Below are positions 49,541 through 62,600 of a stretch of DNA of 64,000 bases, piece by piece. The stretch covers positions 992,001 through 1,056,000 of the forward strand of contig JAGYXB010000051.1 of NCBI GenBank assembly GCA_022495005.1. Direction: 5' to 3'. Position 1 is the first letter of the stretch; every line of letters starts with the position of its first letter. The notes below the pieces were generated by a model. That model searched no databases and was not told where the DNA came from. It worked only from the letters and a program-made list of their open reading frames with translations. A program made the translations under genes and the position numbers. This stretch comes from Rhyacophila brunnea (lineage: Eukaryota; Arthropoda; Insecta; Trichoptera; Rhyacophilidae).

Positions 49541-52079
49541 AGAAGATAAAACTTCAAAGCGAGATTATCTCGTATACTCAAAAGGTTCATTTAAAAATGC
49601 ATAGTGCAGTTCAATTGATAACTGCGAAAGTGTTGTTTTATTCCATAACTGTTTTGAATCCACAAAATGAACATAATCTTGTGAGAATGTTAAATTATAT
49701 ATTACTGCAAAATAATATAACAAAACTAATTATTGACATATTCTTATAATTCATTTAATTTTATTTCTTTAGTCACTTTCTTTAATGTTTGGCACTTATT
49801 GATTAAGTGCATATTATAGTTTTTTTATTAATTCATTCTTTTATGAATAAATAAATTATTGTTTTCTGCATTTATTTACAAATATTTTTCTCGATAAATG
49901 TCATGTATTGTTTTTTTATTACAATTTTTTACTAAGTATTGTATTAAATGTTGTGAAAACTGAATAACCAACTCATGTTCTACATAATAATAATATAATA
50001 AATGTCTAAACTTTTTTTATACCATCTGTATTGAAAAATAAATGTAAACCAATAAAGTTAACTTAACCATTCATAGTGTAATTGATGTATTAAAATTAAT
50101 AATACACCCAGCATATACCAATTTTTGTCATATACTATATTTATATTATATAAGGCGTAAGATATTCCACAATTGATGTTGATTATGAAGAGTAAGTAAT
50201 TTAGATTTCAATGTAAATATTATGACTGCTGAATTCGCAAGCAATTTATTGTTTTTGTTGTGATTTTTATAAAAATATAAAACATTCCAAAAAAGTTCTG
50301 TAGTTTTTTTTGACAATTTGCATACAGTTACCATACATCCTCTTTTTGTCCGGTTGGGATTTTGAAATATGTGAAAAGGTTTGAAATTTTACAGTTTTTT
50401 CGTTTCAATTTTGTTTATTAAAGTTGCTGCTGAGGTCTACCGGTGAATTTGTAGTATCATATTCACGAAGGGTGGAGGTAGGCTATTAAGATCAGACAAA
50501 TAGTGCACACTAAACTTTGTCAGTCATACGTTTTCATTGAACTAGACTACAAATTGCATATAGTGATAGTTAGTTTTTAAAAATCAATTGACAATGAATA
50601 TAATTAAATTTTGTTGGTATTTACAAAAAATTTCCATTCTATTTGAAGGCTGCATGATAAAATCTGATTGATCACTGTGAACACAATTTTCCATGATGCC
50701 ATCATGGTAATTTGAAAAATAATGTTTTTTTATATAGGTAAAATACTTCACAGTGCCACCGCATCATGGACACAAGAAAAGCAGTTTGCAATTATTGTGA
50801 TATTATTTTCTAGCATTGCAGTAAGCAATTCGAATACACCCACAAATAGCGTGTGAAATAACATCATGAAAAAAATTAGATGTGAAATTTAAATCTCATT
50901 CGCGATATGAAATGGTAAATTATCATTTTTGATACTAAGCAGAGCATGTCGGCCAACTCTAAGTGAAGGTTATATGTTTTTACGGAGTATTATAGTTACC
51001 CATTGAATCCCCTACCCCGGGTCAACCACATATTTGAAAAGATGACATGTGATTTTTGTTAAACTTAGGATATGAACCTTCATCAATAGTATAATATGCT
51101 TACATATAATTATACTTTTTTATATATAAACTTCAAAATCTAATTTCAATACTCATTATATTTTTTTTAATTGATTACCATAATCTGAATATAAATAGAC
51201 CTATTTTTACAAATGAAAAACATCAAGAAACCGGTTTATGTAGGTATAACAAGTAAAAGAGTGTATAATTGATATAGAGCCAATATAATTGAGACATCAC
51301 TTTATTGTGTACATAATAAAATAACTCTTGATACAAAGTCTCAAGAGTATTATTGCATCAAATATATAAATTTATAATATTCTTCTAACATAAGACACTA
51401 TTTTACATCACTTTTTCTATTGTTGAAACTGTTATGAATTCACCCATTGAAAATATAATGGAATTATTGTAAATCCATGATATATAAATCATTGAATTAT
51501 GTCGATAAAACTGGAGGTTTTTTCAGTATATGTGAGAGATTTACAATAATTTATCTTCTTATATGACATTATTGTTGAAACGAGATTTATATGCAGTTTT
51601 CCTGAAAAATAATTAATACTATATACCATAAATGAGTATTATTGTAAATATCATTGTAAATTTCAGAATAAAGCTGTATTTGGATACGCAATATGTCCAT
51701 GGTTATAGCACTTTTTCAACAAACATTCAGCAAACTTTACACTAGCCATATTTTAGAAATTGCGACATTTTAGAATTTGTATTTGATATGACGATGTATT
51801 ACTGACGTTGCGCCTTCAAAGTCGGCTGTGTATTTTTCAAAACTTTACAGAAGAGGCTAAAAACAATGCGAATTACAATGCCTGTCGCCTACAACATCGA
51901 AACATTTTTTATAGCAATTCCAGAATACCTTTTATCATAATCATTATATTTTTTCCTTGGGATAGAAGGAATTTTTATAAAAATTATAAATGTAAAAAAA
52001 AAATGTATGCACTTAGCCGGTTTTACAGGTGCAACTACGATACGGCAGGGGGGGGGGAAATAAATAATAAATAGAAGGG
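49541..52079. other. AT-rich intergenic sequence
   Basis: No gene is seen. A family 2 hAT-like MITE end (ACGAAGGGTGGAGGTAGGC ... CAGTCATACG) lies at about 50457-50590. Confidence 0.5.
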
Positions 52080-52700
52080 AATAATAGCGCCCAGACCCAA
52101 CAATCAGTTATAGTAGGTACTGATACCGGATGAAGGTCTCCCACAGGAGACTACCTCAAAGGACGGACCGAACCATCAACTTTCCCATAACACCACAGCC
52201 TACGTCCACTCTTCGCGGTTCTCACAACCCTCGGCCAAGCGGAGCCCGCCTCTCCTAAAATCTGACTTTAAAATTCGTCCGCGCTCCCGCCAAAACACAG
52301 ATGCGGTCTACCGAAAGTCTATCCGTCGGTAAAACAGGGAGGTTCGCGACCAATAGAGCGCCATGACGCCACAGATCTGACAGTTGGATGCGCACGAAAA
52401 GCTCTCTCTCGCCTCGGACGCCAAGCCACAAGCATCTCCAGCCCAGCTAGGAAAAAGACCGCGTCGGCAGCACGCCAAGCCGCAAGTCCTGACTCTCTCG
52501 CCTTGGACGCCAAGTCAGCCACAAGCATCTCAAGCCAACAGCCAGCAAAAACCGCGTCTACAATCCACCGCCAACGACAATACCCTGGATAACGATATAA
52601 TAAACTCCTGCCAGCAACTACAATGTGCGTTTCTCTCAATTTCACCCCGCTTCTGGCCTGCTAGTGATACGGCCCTCACCATTCTCCTCGACAGAGAAAG
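52080..52700 (+). repeat. GC-richer, possibly solo-LTR-like segment
   Basis: The composition differs sharply from its surroundings. Inside, about 38 bp (CTCTCTCGCCTCGGACGCC onward, 52404-52440) repeat at 52493-52531, and an AATAAA occurs at 52599. These traits fit an LTR, but I cannot define TG...CA ends or a target duplication. A 156-codon open frame here has no motif and is probably incidental. Confidence 0.35.
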
Positions 52701-52955
52701 GCAGGTATCAGTACCAATGGTGATGACAAATCTAAGAGAAATAATTCATAAGGAAATTATCTTTTTCATATGTATACATATCGACTGCTTCTGCAAACCG
52801 GCTAACTCCATATGGGCAAATTGTTTAGGACGGAAAAAAAACTTAATAATTTAACTATCGAAATAAGCTGCACTATGAATTAATCACTATTTTAACTTCC
52901 CTTTTATATATAAAGAGAGGAGTTTTTCCATTTATGATATTGGAATCTGTACGCC

Positions 52956-53180
52956 CACGGTGGCCGCGCGGCATAAGCGTTGGACTATAAAGCCGTGGGT
53001 CCCAAGTTCGAATCCTAGGTCTGGCAAGTACACATATTGTTTTTCAATTTGTGTGTGTCAGGGTATGGACCTAATAGGTTGAGCAAGTGGCTGACATGCA
53101 TTTCTCGTAAAAAACAAAATCTGTCAATACAAACCTCCACTCTGTGGAGGCCCATATGATCCTATCAGGATCGGATATTG
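52956..53180 (+). repeat. SINE A, most complete copy
   Basis: The tRNA-like head has the A-box TGGCCGCGCGGCATAAGCG and the B-box AGTTCGAATCC. The body is TTTTTCAATTTGTGTGTG ... GAGCAAGTGGC. The tail has two small hairpins, CCTCCAC-TCT-GTGGAGG and ATCCTATCAGGAT, then CGGATATTGG. Confidence 0.8.
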
Positions 53181-53683
53181 GAAATTTGGCACCTGCAGTT
53201 GGCTGTTTTCCCTGAAGAACGATAACACATCATCACTGTTCTGGCAGAAGACACTAATTCGAAAAAATTTCATATTGAGTTAGTTATACCAAAATGTTCC
53301 TTATTTCAAACTTGACCGTCTGGAAACCTTCTTAATAAATAAACAGTCTTTATTTTAAAGTCATCCTTTTTACGATTACTTAATAAACTCACATGATAGA
53401 CCATTTCAAACATTTTAAAAACTTCAAAGTCAAATAACTCAAAACTAGTATTCTTCAGTTAGTGTGTTCTGCCAGAACAGAGACGACATATTGTATTTAT
53501 AGGTTTAGGAGTTTAAAATTTAGTGTCAGCATAGAAAACATGCTTTATAACAAAATGCCATCAAAATCCCAATTTTGGTCAAAAGTGCAGTTAGCTGGTT
53601 TGCAGATTAAGCTGTTGATATGGAATATTATTGTTATAAATAGCAAATTACACCATCTGGCTCTATCATTATATACTTTGTAC

Positions 53684-56600
53684 TCACTTATCGAAAAGTT
53701 CTGCTTCATCAATTGAGTCGAGTAGAGGACATCCTTTAGTCTCTGGTAGGGGGTACAGAAGAAGGGTCAGAAGAGCTGTTATTAGACTCAAAACTATAAG
53801 TGGTAGCGATGAGGAATGTGCTTCGAGGCTCACAATAAACGGAGCCACCATTGATCCGAGGCGTGAAAACATGGCCACTGCACCAAAACCTGCATTTCTC
53901 ACTACTGTTGGAAATAATTCACCCGTGTATAAATGCAGTACCGGAAGATAAATCTGTGAAAATAATGATAAATTAGCCAAACTATAGATCTACCATCGTA
54001 AATTGGCAGCCGGTCGAATTTGAAACTAAAATTGTCTATCGAGGATAAATTTGTCACAAATGCCATTTAATTTTACAACATGTTTCTCGAATTATGGATT
54101 GCGCTTGCGTTTATTTAGCTCTCATGGCGTCAAAATATCAAAATCACATTATATTTAGTGTTGATAAATAAAATATACCTACCTATTAAAAAAAGAGATC
54201 AACAAGTGAAAAAACCTTTTTCCTTAAATAAGGAATGTACCTAATACATAATTTTATATTTGATATAGTATTTTATAATCGAATGAGTGTTTGTTGCTAA
54301 TTTAGGTAGGTACGCTATTTTTCTTGCTCGCAAGATTTTTATTGTTTGTACATTTGAAAACATAAAGAGCATTTTAGATTATTAATAAACGAATGTGACC
54401 TTTTAATATTTGACATTATTCGATAGCTACTTAGCACCAATTATTTGGTAAGTATTTAAAGTAAGCTATATTTTAATATAATCAACAACGAATTATGTCT
54501 CCACGAAGAAATTAATGTAGACATCCGAAAATAACTCCGGGCGATTGGGCGTTATGACAAATTTATTCCAGACTGAGTCAAATGTTTACATTTTGAAACG
54601 TCAGTATGCAGGATTCGGGGTATATATTTTGTTTTTGAAAATACAGAAGAAATAAGTATAGTGCATAATGGCAAGTAGTTCTAAAACAGTTCGTGGAAAT
54701 GTCAGAGACATCATTCTAAAAGTATGGCAATTCTGCGATGACGAAAAAGGACAAAACGAAATGATTATTTATATCGATAATGGAATACAACGGCAAGTCG
54801 CCATGACAGTTGTTCAGTGTTACCAAGTTGCATTTATATTACAACGCAAGTTATTTCTTATTTTTTTTAGTTTTGTTCAAAGTTATGATATAAATAAAAA
54901 TTAATGTCGGATAGCAATATAAATGAATACTTACTTATTATTTGTGTATGTAAACGGATTTATAAAGAAATTTAGTGTATTAATTAAACTGACATTTACA
55001 AGTTTGAATTCCATAATATGACCTCGACTGGTTTTATTTTTACTGTAAATGGTCCTAAGAGTGACACAGAATCGGATGATAGTCTATCTGGAATTGAACC
55101 ATTATAATAGTAGTTATATAATTTCTACATTGTTTGTGTAATTTATAGTTTGTTATCGTGTTTTATTTAAAATTCCATTGATTTTGATACTATTTTACTG
55201 TCTTTAGAGTGAATTTAATTTATTTTCGCCTTTTTATTATATTTTTTCCATGACTAAAATATACACAATACTACTTTATATTTTACAATTTATGATTTTT
55301 CCAACTATGCATTTCTTCCTCATGGTTATAAAGAAAGTAACGCGTTTTTATTTTGATTGTGTTTATTTTTTATTTTAATATTTTTGTACATAAATCTACT
55401 ACCAATAAAAATGTATAAATAACCATTTTTTTGTTAGTTATGGCAACATTCTCAATGTCATACTAGCGCCCTCGCTGAAACGCCAATTTATGATGGTAGA
55501 TCTATAGAACTAAATTTAAAAAATATTAGAAATGGAAAAAAGTCAAATTCAATTAATAAATATATCTCTTCAGTTAGTTATTAATTTATACTGTTCGGCT
55601 TCTATATATCGACATCTACGTCATGGCGCTATTTGCGATTTTTAAGTATTGGGCCATGCGATTTTTGCATGCTGGCAATATTGCAACGGTTTTAGTTCCA
55701 TAAAACGGCCACAGTGACGTGTACGTCCTCGATATAGAAGTCGAAGTCTAGTCATGTTTTATTTGTAAATGCGATAGGATGCTAAAATATGATATCATGA
55801 TTATGAGAAAAGTAATAGGTACATTATAATAATTTTATTAGTTTTCAGAAAATATACCAAGTTTCAAATGATCTGGGCAGGCTGAATTATATAAAAAGTA
55901 TTACATTAATTCATGATTATAATATTACGATCAATTTGGTTGGTCGATATCGTTCCAGGAATTTTCTAGGTGGTTCCATGGACAATATTTCTGAAGGAGG
56001 CCATGAGTTTCAGAAGCAACCTTCGTCTGCCAAATATAGCTTTCTATGATTTCCCTACCAAAATTCATCAAGCACGTTTTAATTTATCGTACATGCCTTT
56101 TTCTACGCAACAGAATAGTTTACCAAACTCTTTATTTGTACAAAATATTAGTAGTCCAGGAGTCATATTCATATCTTCAATTTCGTTAATATGTTTAAGC
56201 TCCACATCTATAGAATACGGGTTTCTTTCATCTTACCGATAGTGAGAGTATTCCAAATCCAGCAAACAAAATTCGAGGCCAATCCTCAGGGTAATTTCCT
56301 TTAGGAAACGCAATTATACTCAAGAAACAAATGGCTGTCATCAATTCAAAGAGCATTATCGTGACTTTTCTTCCAAAATATTGTACTATTGGAATGCAAA
56401 TAATGACCCCGGGGATAACTACGAGGCCTCCAATGATCACTGTAGCAAATATATTGCTCCCAATGTGTCCCATGTACTGAGAGAATGCAAAAAAGCATAC
56501 ACCTGAACCAAACCTGAAATGATTATCATGTTATATTATTAGAGATTCATTTTGAGCATTTCCATTGTATATACAATTTTCTAATTCTTTACCCTTACCA

Positions 56601-59600
56601 TTAGACCAAATCAAAAGACCAATATTTTACTTTGTCAATATTATAAAAAAAAAAGATGACAATATGACATTTTAATAATAATAGTGAAGTATAATACCAC
56701 TAGACTATTAATCGTCGCCTTAGGATTGGTTTGTCAAAAGCGACAATATGTAAAATATTCAGGAGACGAAAACATAATTCATTACCTTACATTATTCAAT
56801 GCTTGAAGTTCTTTCATGTTTATTTATTTTACGTACTCAGAGCTGATATATTATTTTTTTTTTTTTTAGAATTACTAATAACCATGTCCTTGCTTTTTCG
56901 TACAAGGTGGTTGTTAGTAATTTTGAACAATCACAAACACCCAGGCTTTGAGAAAAACACATAAATATTGTGTCCTCGGATCGAACCACCCAGAACTCTC
57001 GGGTGGAAGACCAGCGCCTTACGCACTGCACCACGAGAGCCGCTGATATATTATATTAGAATATATTAAAAGATTAATCCAGCGATATTCCTCATTTAAT
57101 TCAGAAGAAAATGTATTTATTTAACAGCAGATACTGCACTTAATCATCGATCAGTCCGAATTGTGGAGATTAGACAATTCAAACCATATTCTTAAATGCT
57201 TCTTGTCATACACTACAGAGTTTCAAAAAAAGTTTAGCGATAACGTTACGGTTTCTATTCCCGACATCAAGCCTTTTGTATCACTTTCTCTCGCTCAGCA
57301 CCACTCCAACAATGACTAATTTTCTCTCAAAACTACCAAATTTCATACTAATGTGGTATGTATATAATACCTAATGAGAAGTTTCTCTTGTGCTAAATAA
57401 TATATGCCGAGCGATAGTTTGTCAGCTTATAATTTCGTGGGCCCCAGATTCGAATCCCGGATCTGGCAAAATTCACATGTTGTTTTTCAATGTGTGTTTT
57501 TACCAGTGTTGCCATCTTTTTCTATGTAAATGTGTAAAAACCATAGTATTTTTGAACAAAACTATAATACTGGAATATTTTTAGTCTTAAACCCTTCAAA
57601 ATTATATTATTTTTGGCATAAAATTATAGTATTTCACTTTTTCGCAGAATCCAATTTATAGTATGGTTGGCAACACTGGTTTGGATCTATATTCTAGAAT
57701 ATAGACTAATAAGTTGAGCAAGTGGCTAACATCAATTTTCTCGTAAAAAAGCTCCCTGTGGAGGCCCATATTATGATTCTTTTAGTATCAAACATGGTGA
57801 TGTAAATATTGTTATATAAATAATATAAAGTAATACAAACCATTCAATAGTTAAAATAATCGTTTTCATCCTTAAATTTTTCGACTTGAAAAACACTGTG
57901 AATCCAACCTTCTTTTCTACTTTTCGGGGACTATTGTCACGAATCAATTTTTCAGCGACAGACGGATCGGAACTGTTTGTTATCGAAACTTTTTCCAATA
58001 AGTCGATCGCTCTTTCATTCTGGCCAGTGGCTATGAGCCATCTGGGGGATTCCGGCACCAACCAATAGTAGGTCAAGTACAGCGAAGATAATATTGACAA
58101 AGAATATTGAAGGTGTCGCCAGTCTCGTAACCAAAATGATAATCCAGCCATTATGGAGTTACCGAGACCAAATGGTAATTGATAGAGGATTGGTGTTATT
58201 GTTCTCCACTTTCCGTCGACAATCTGAAATAAAACATTCATAATTAATATTAGCTACCTAGTGATAATGTCAATAGTCAGAATAATCAATTTCCTATTGT
58301 AGATAGTTAATATATTGAATTTTTGTTGTAACATAATAATTTTTTTATAAAGCCTAAGTGTTAAATCTGCTCAAATATACCCATTAGAAACATCCTAGAA
58401 AAAAATTTAGGGTGAGTGGGATTTGAACAGAATAAATTTTTGGCGCCATCTATGAATTAAATTTAATAATGAGATTATTAAGCCTTGATTAAAATAAATT
58501 AGGTACAAAGATGATAGACTTTATTCCTGCATTAGCATAATTTAAGAACATCCTCGGGCCGTCCATAAATGACATCACACGATTTTTGGTATTATTAAAG
58601 CCCCTCTCCCCTATTAATTGTCCCAAAGTCTTTTCCCCTTTGTCTAATTTACATTTTTAACTCTCCCTCTATTTCTGAAAAACCAATTTGTTGAAAATTA
58701 TTAATTTCAGTGGAATGTTTCTGCAGAAAATTAAAAAATGAATGCATTATGTTGGTTTTCTGACATCCTTATCACCTTCATCACAAATCATTACAGCACC
58801 GGACATGTGCATGGATTTACTGGCATCAATAGTGTGTAAATTAAACTATCGCGATAATAACTGTTTACATGCAAAAAGTGCCTACTGTCCCGCCAATCCC
58901 ATTCTTAAAGCCTAAGCGAGACACGTTGTTGTCATTGTGTGGTGCTATTTGTTAAACATCAAAATGTTCTGCGCGGTGTAGTTTATATTTTTTCCAGCAG
59001 GTTCGCCACTATTGTTTTACTGCGCAGGCGCAGATATCGCACGAATTCCAACTATCATGTGAAAATTTAGAAGCTGCTGAACGTGCATTTTCTTGTTATT
59101 GCCGCGATAACACATACTGTTAGCAGTAAATTCATGTACATGTAAACGGACTATAACATTGTATCCAAACCCCCCCACCCCTTTTTAGGGCATAACTTAG
59201 TATATAGGTAGTAGAAATTACCTGCAAGAACATTTGACTCGGTAGCTTAATAGAAATATGTTCAAATCTCCTCATTTCATGATTTTTTTTTATAATCTGA
59301 CTAATTATAAATATGTATAGTTTTGAGCTATTATCACAAGTTATACGTTCTTAATTTTATGATTCAGTTTCAAACAGAATATAATTAAACACAATCTGTG
59401 GTTTCAATTTACGATTTATCTATTTATTTGAGACAGTAATTATTATTACCTCGATACACATCACAAAAGAAACTATGGCAATTCCTCCAGACGCCATTCC
59501 CAGTAGAATCCTGGTGAAGATAAAGGCAGAAAACCAAGGGACAGCAGCTGACGCGACCCCAGCAATCGCTTGCAGGGCGATTGCAAACATCAACGGCTTC

Positions 59601-62600
59601 TTTCTGCCATAGCGATCAGCCAGTAATCCAAATAACACATTTCCAACCAACACGCCGAACATTAGCGATACTTGGGCAATCTGAAATAATTCATACAATA
59701 TAAAACTGTTGAAGAAAATCTTCTTTGTCACTTGTCATATTATATGAGTAGCTTCATATCAAAGTAGACCAAACTTCATCTACGAAATTCTACAAGAGAG
59801 GTGACTTTTCATTTCAAGTAGGTATATAGAAACAAAATAATATTATACTAACAAATTTGTAAAACAAATTTTTAACAAAAAATGTACAAAATCATATTTG
59901 ATAAGTTTAAGGGGGAGAGGCACGCCAGCAGAGAACCTAGCGGAAAAATACGAAGCTTGCAATTTGAGATTTTTTTTGATAATTTACAATTTCAACTGTA
60001 TTAATTAATTAATAAATATGTATCTGAGAACATTAAAAAGGTTTTTTATTTTTTTTTAAATTTAAAGATGAACTTGCAATTGTAAAAAAATGTGAATTCG
60101 TTGCAGGGTCACATCTTATTGTTTTATTATATTTTATGGCCATATTTATTATTAAAATTTAGTTTATTGAGTTTTAGATTTTTTGTCGTTTAGATTTTTG
60201 ACTAATTCATCGTTTTAATATTTTTTATATTTATTTTAAAAAACATCGATTTTTATAAAAATATAAATGTGTATAACTTGAAATCCTTTAAGTATATTAA
60301 TATCGAATCGAGCTTCAATATTGGGACCAGGCCTAAAATAAAATTTGATATGCTTAAATAAAAAGGATTAATTTCAGCTCTTTTCCACTCGCCGGGATTA
60401 GCTGTCCGTTTTCTAATATTCTCTGTCCATTTTAATATAATGTAGATAACACTTTCACAGGAAAAAAATAAATTAAAAACAGGTTATTTTCACAAAAACT
60501 GAAGTAGACCGGGATGTTTTGAACGCCGTTAGCTATGTCATGTAGGTGGCGGCCATGACACTTGTTAACAGTATCCAACTCTCTGATTGGTGAAAATGCA
60601 TATGTCCGCTATCTTGGTAGGAACAAAGTCAAATGAGCGTTTATGATACAATACTCCACTTTCAAAACCGAAAATCTATATGAAATGCCGTTTCTGATGT
60701 GTTAATGCTTCATAACTTTGCACTCCGGCTATAGAATGAAAATGATATCAGTGTAGTAAAAAGTGCAAAGTTATAAAACGTATTACGTACTTACTCTAGT
60801 TTCGATGAGTTGTTTTTTGTAAAGAAGATTATGTACCTATAGTCTAAAATTATGTACCTATGTGTACTACATTAAACATTAAAAACATACATTTCGTTAA
60901 AAATAGCTTTTGGCCTTCTTTATAATAATATCTGGGTAGGTACTTATAATAAAAATCTTGTATAATTAATATGCAATTTGGATTAAGGGGTCGAGTTCAA
61001 TTATAAGTACTCCGTGTATACGATAACTCTTGCACTTTAATACATTGCATACCTATTAAAGTCCCTATATTGCTGTGCTTTATACACAATATACTCAACA
61101 TTCGATAAAAATAAAGCTGTGTTTTATACTTGTGCAAGTTATATAGAAATTGAGACATAACCAAGTGAAGTAAGCACATGACCGTGTTCGATCGTAATGG
61201 AGCATATAGGTATCCACAGCGTGGATGTTGTATTAAAAGATTTTTGTATTTTTGAGGAATGAATGTCCAGGTTCAAAATAATAAACATTGAAAAAATAAC
61301 GATTTAATTAGTCAGGCCCAGTCAGTAACAGTTTTTCTTTGAATATTAAAAATAATTATTTTTATTTTTAATGCTTTTAATTAATTAAAACACTTGTGTA
61401 GATATATAACCATAAATGTATCTATAAGTTCGTAATATTATCAGAAAATTGATTTAAATTTCATTACTAACAGCATACTTCGATACTTTTTCCTAAATAT
61501 CACCAAGTGCCTAATTCTTCTTTCATCTTGGACGATGTCTTTTCTTCAGTTGGAGCATATGGACACCAGGCGGCGGCTCCAATAATCCCTTTCGCATACT
61601 AAAATCCTATCTGAATGAAAATGCTTACCTCAACATAGTTTGCCTTTGAGCATACAAGATCCCACTCCGTTATAATGGTAGACGAAAACACACTTCGGTT
61701 ATAAGAAAACTCATGGCATGTTATTATTGGTATGTTTGTGTCGTTGGTCTCTATCCTGGATAGAAATATCTTCGGGTCGTAGATTATACATGATGATGAT
61801 TGATTCACCTGAAATAAGCATATTTATGTTAGGCGTGCATAGAGATTGTGATTGATAAATCTAGTCTCGAGAATTCCGGAGAAAGATCAATCTCGAATCT
61901 CGAGAAATTAATTTTACAAAATTTCGTGAATTCTCAATTCTCGAGAAATTGACACTAAGCCGGCTCGCACATCACAACTCGCTTCGTGTGCCTAACCGCC
62001 ATAAATCAAAGCTTCCGAGAACGGGCAGGCGGTGTTCCTTGATAAAACCTCGCACATCTGCCTAGCGATATCGACATTCGCCGCATCGTGGCTGCTCCGA
62101 ACGCGGCGACAGTCTGGAAAGAAATGGCCGTTTGTGCAGCTGTGCGCTTGCGCGGAGTCGACTTTTTTTAGATACAACATGCAGGCTGTAGGAAATGCGA
62201 CATGTTGCATCTGCGGATCGTCTCGCGTCGCAGTTGCACCGGCCAATCTGCGAAGCTCCATTTGATAACGTTTGTTTCTTGGTTTACGATGACGTCACAT
62301 CGACGAATTCGTCGTAACACGCATGCGGCGAGTTCTGATGTGCGAGCCCACTAAGCATAGCTGCCGACCACAATCGGAATTTTAAAAAACTAAGCGGAAT
62401 TTCTCAAGAAAATTTGATCTCATGATAAAAAAGAAAGCCTCGACTTTCACGGTGAAAGGAATTTCTAAAATTTTCAAGTGGTAATTTTGTAATAATGTAA
62501 AATTCTCGAGAAATCAAAAAAGCAATCTCGAATTTTTGAGAGATAAAAAATTCGACAAATCACAAACTCTCTGTGCAGCATAAGTTTACTCATTACTACA

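Larger units (their letters stand above)
53985..55504 (+). mobile_element. Internally deleted TIR transposon inside a transporter intron
   Basis: TAGATCTACCATCGTAAATT and its near-exact inverse bound 1520 bp, with TA on both sides. Two coding remnants sit inside: 54668-54904 with its own TATA-like upstream sequence, and 55018-55107 ending SGIEPL. The middle, including any catalytic domain, is gone. The TA duplication suggests the Tc1/mariner-like group. Confidence 0.7.

Noticed and set aside
52384..52854. 156-codon open frame rich in Gln, Ser and Pro
   Set aside because: It spans an internal direct repeat and a compositionally odd block, has no recognisable domain, and the antisense frame is also open. 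More likely a repeat than a gene.
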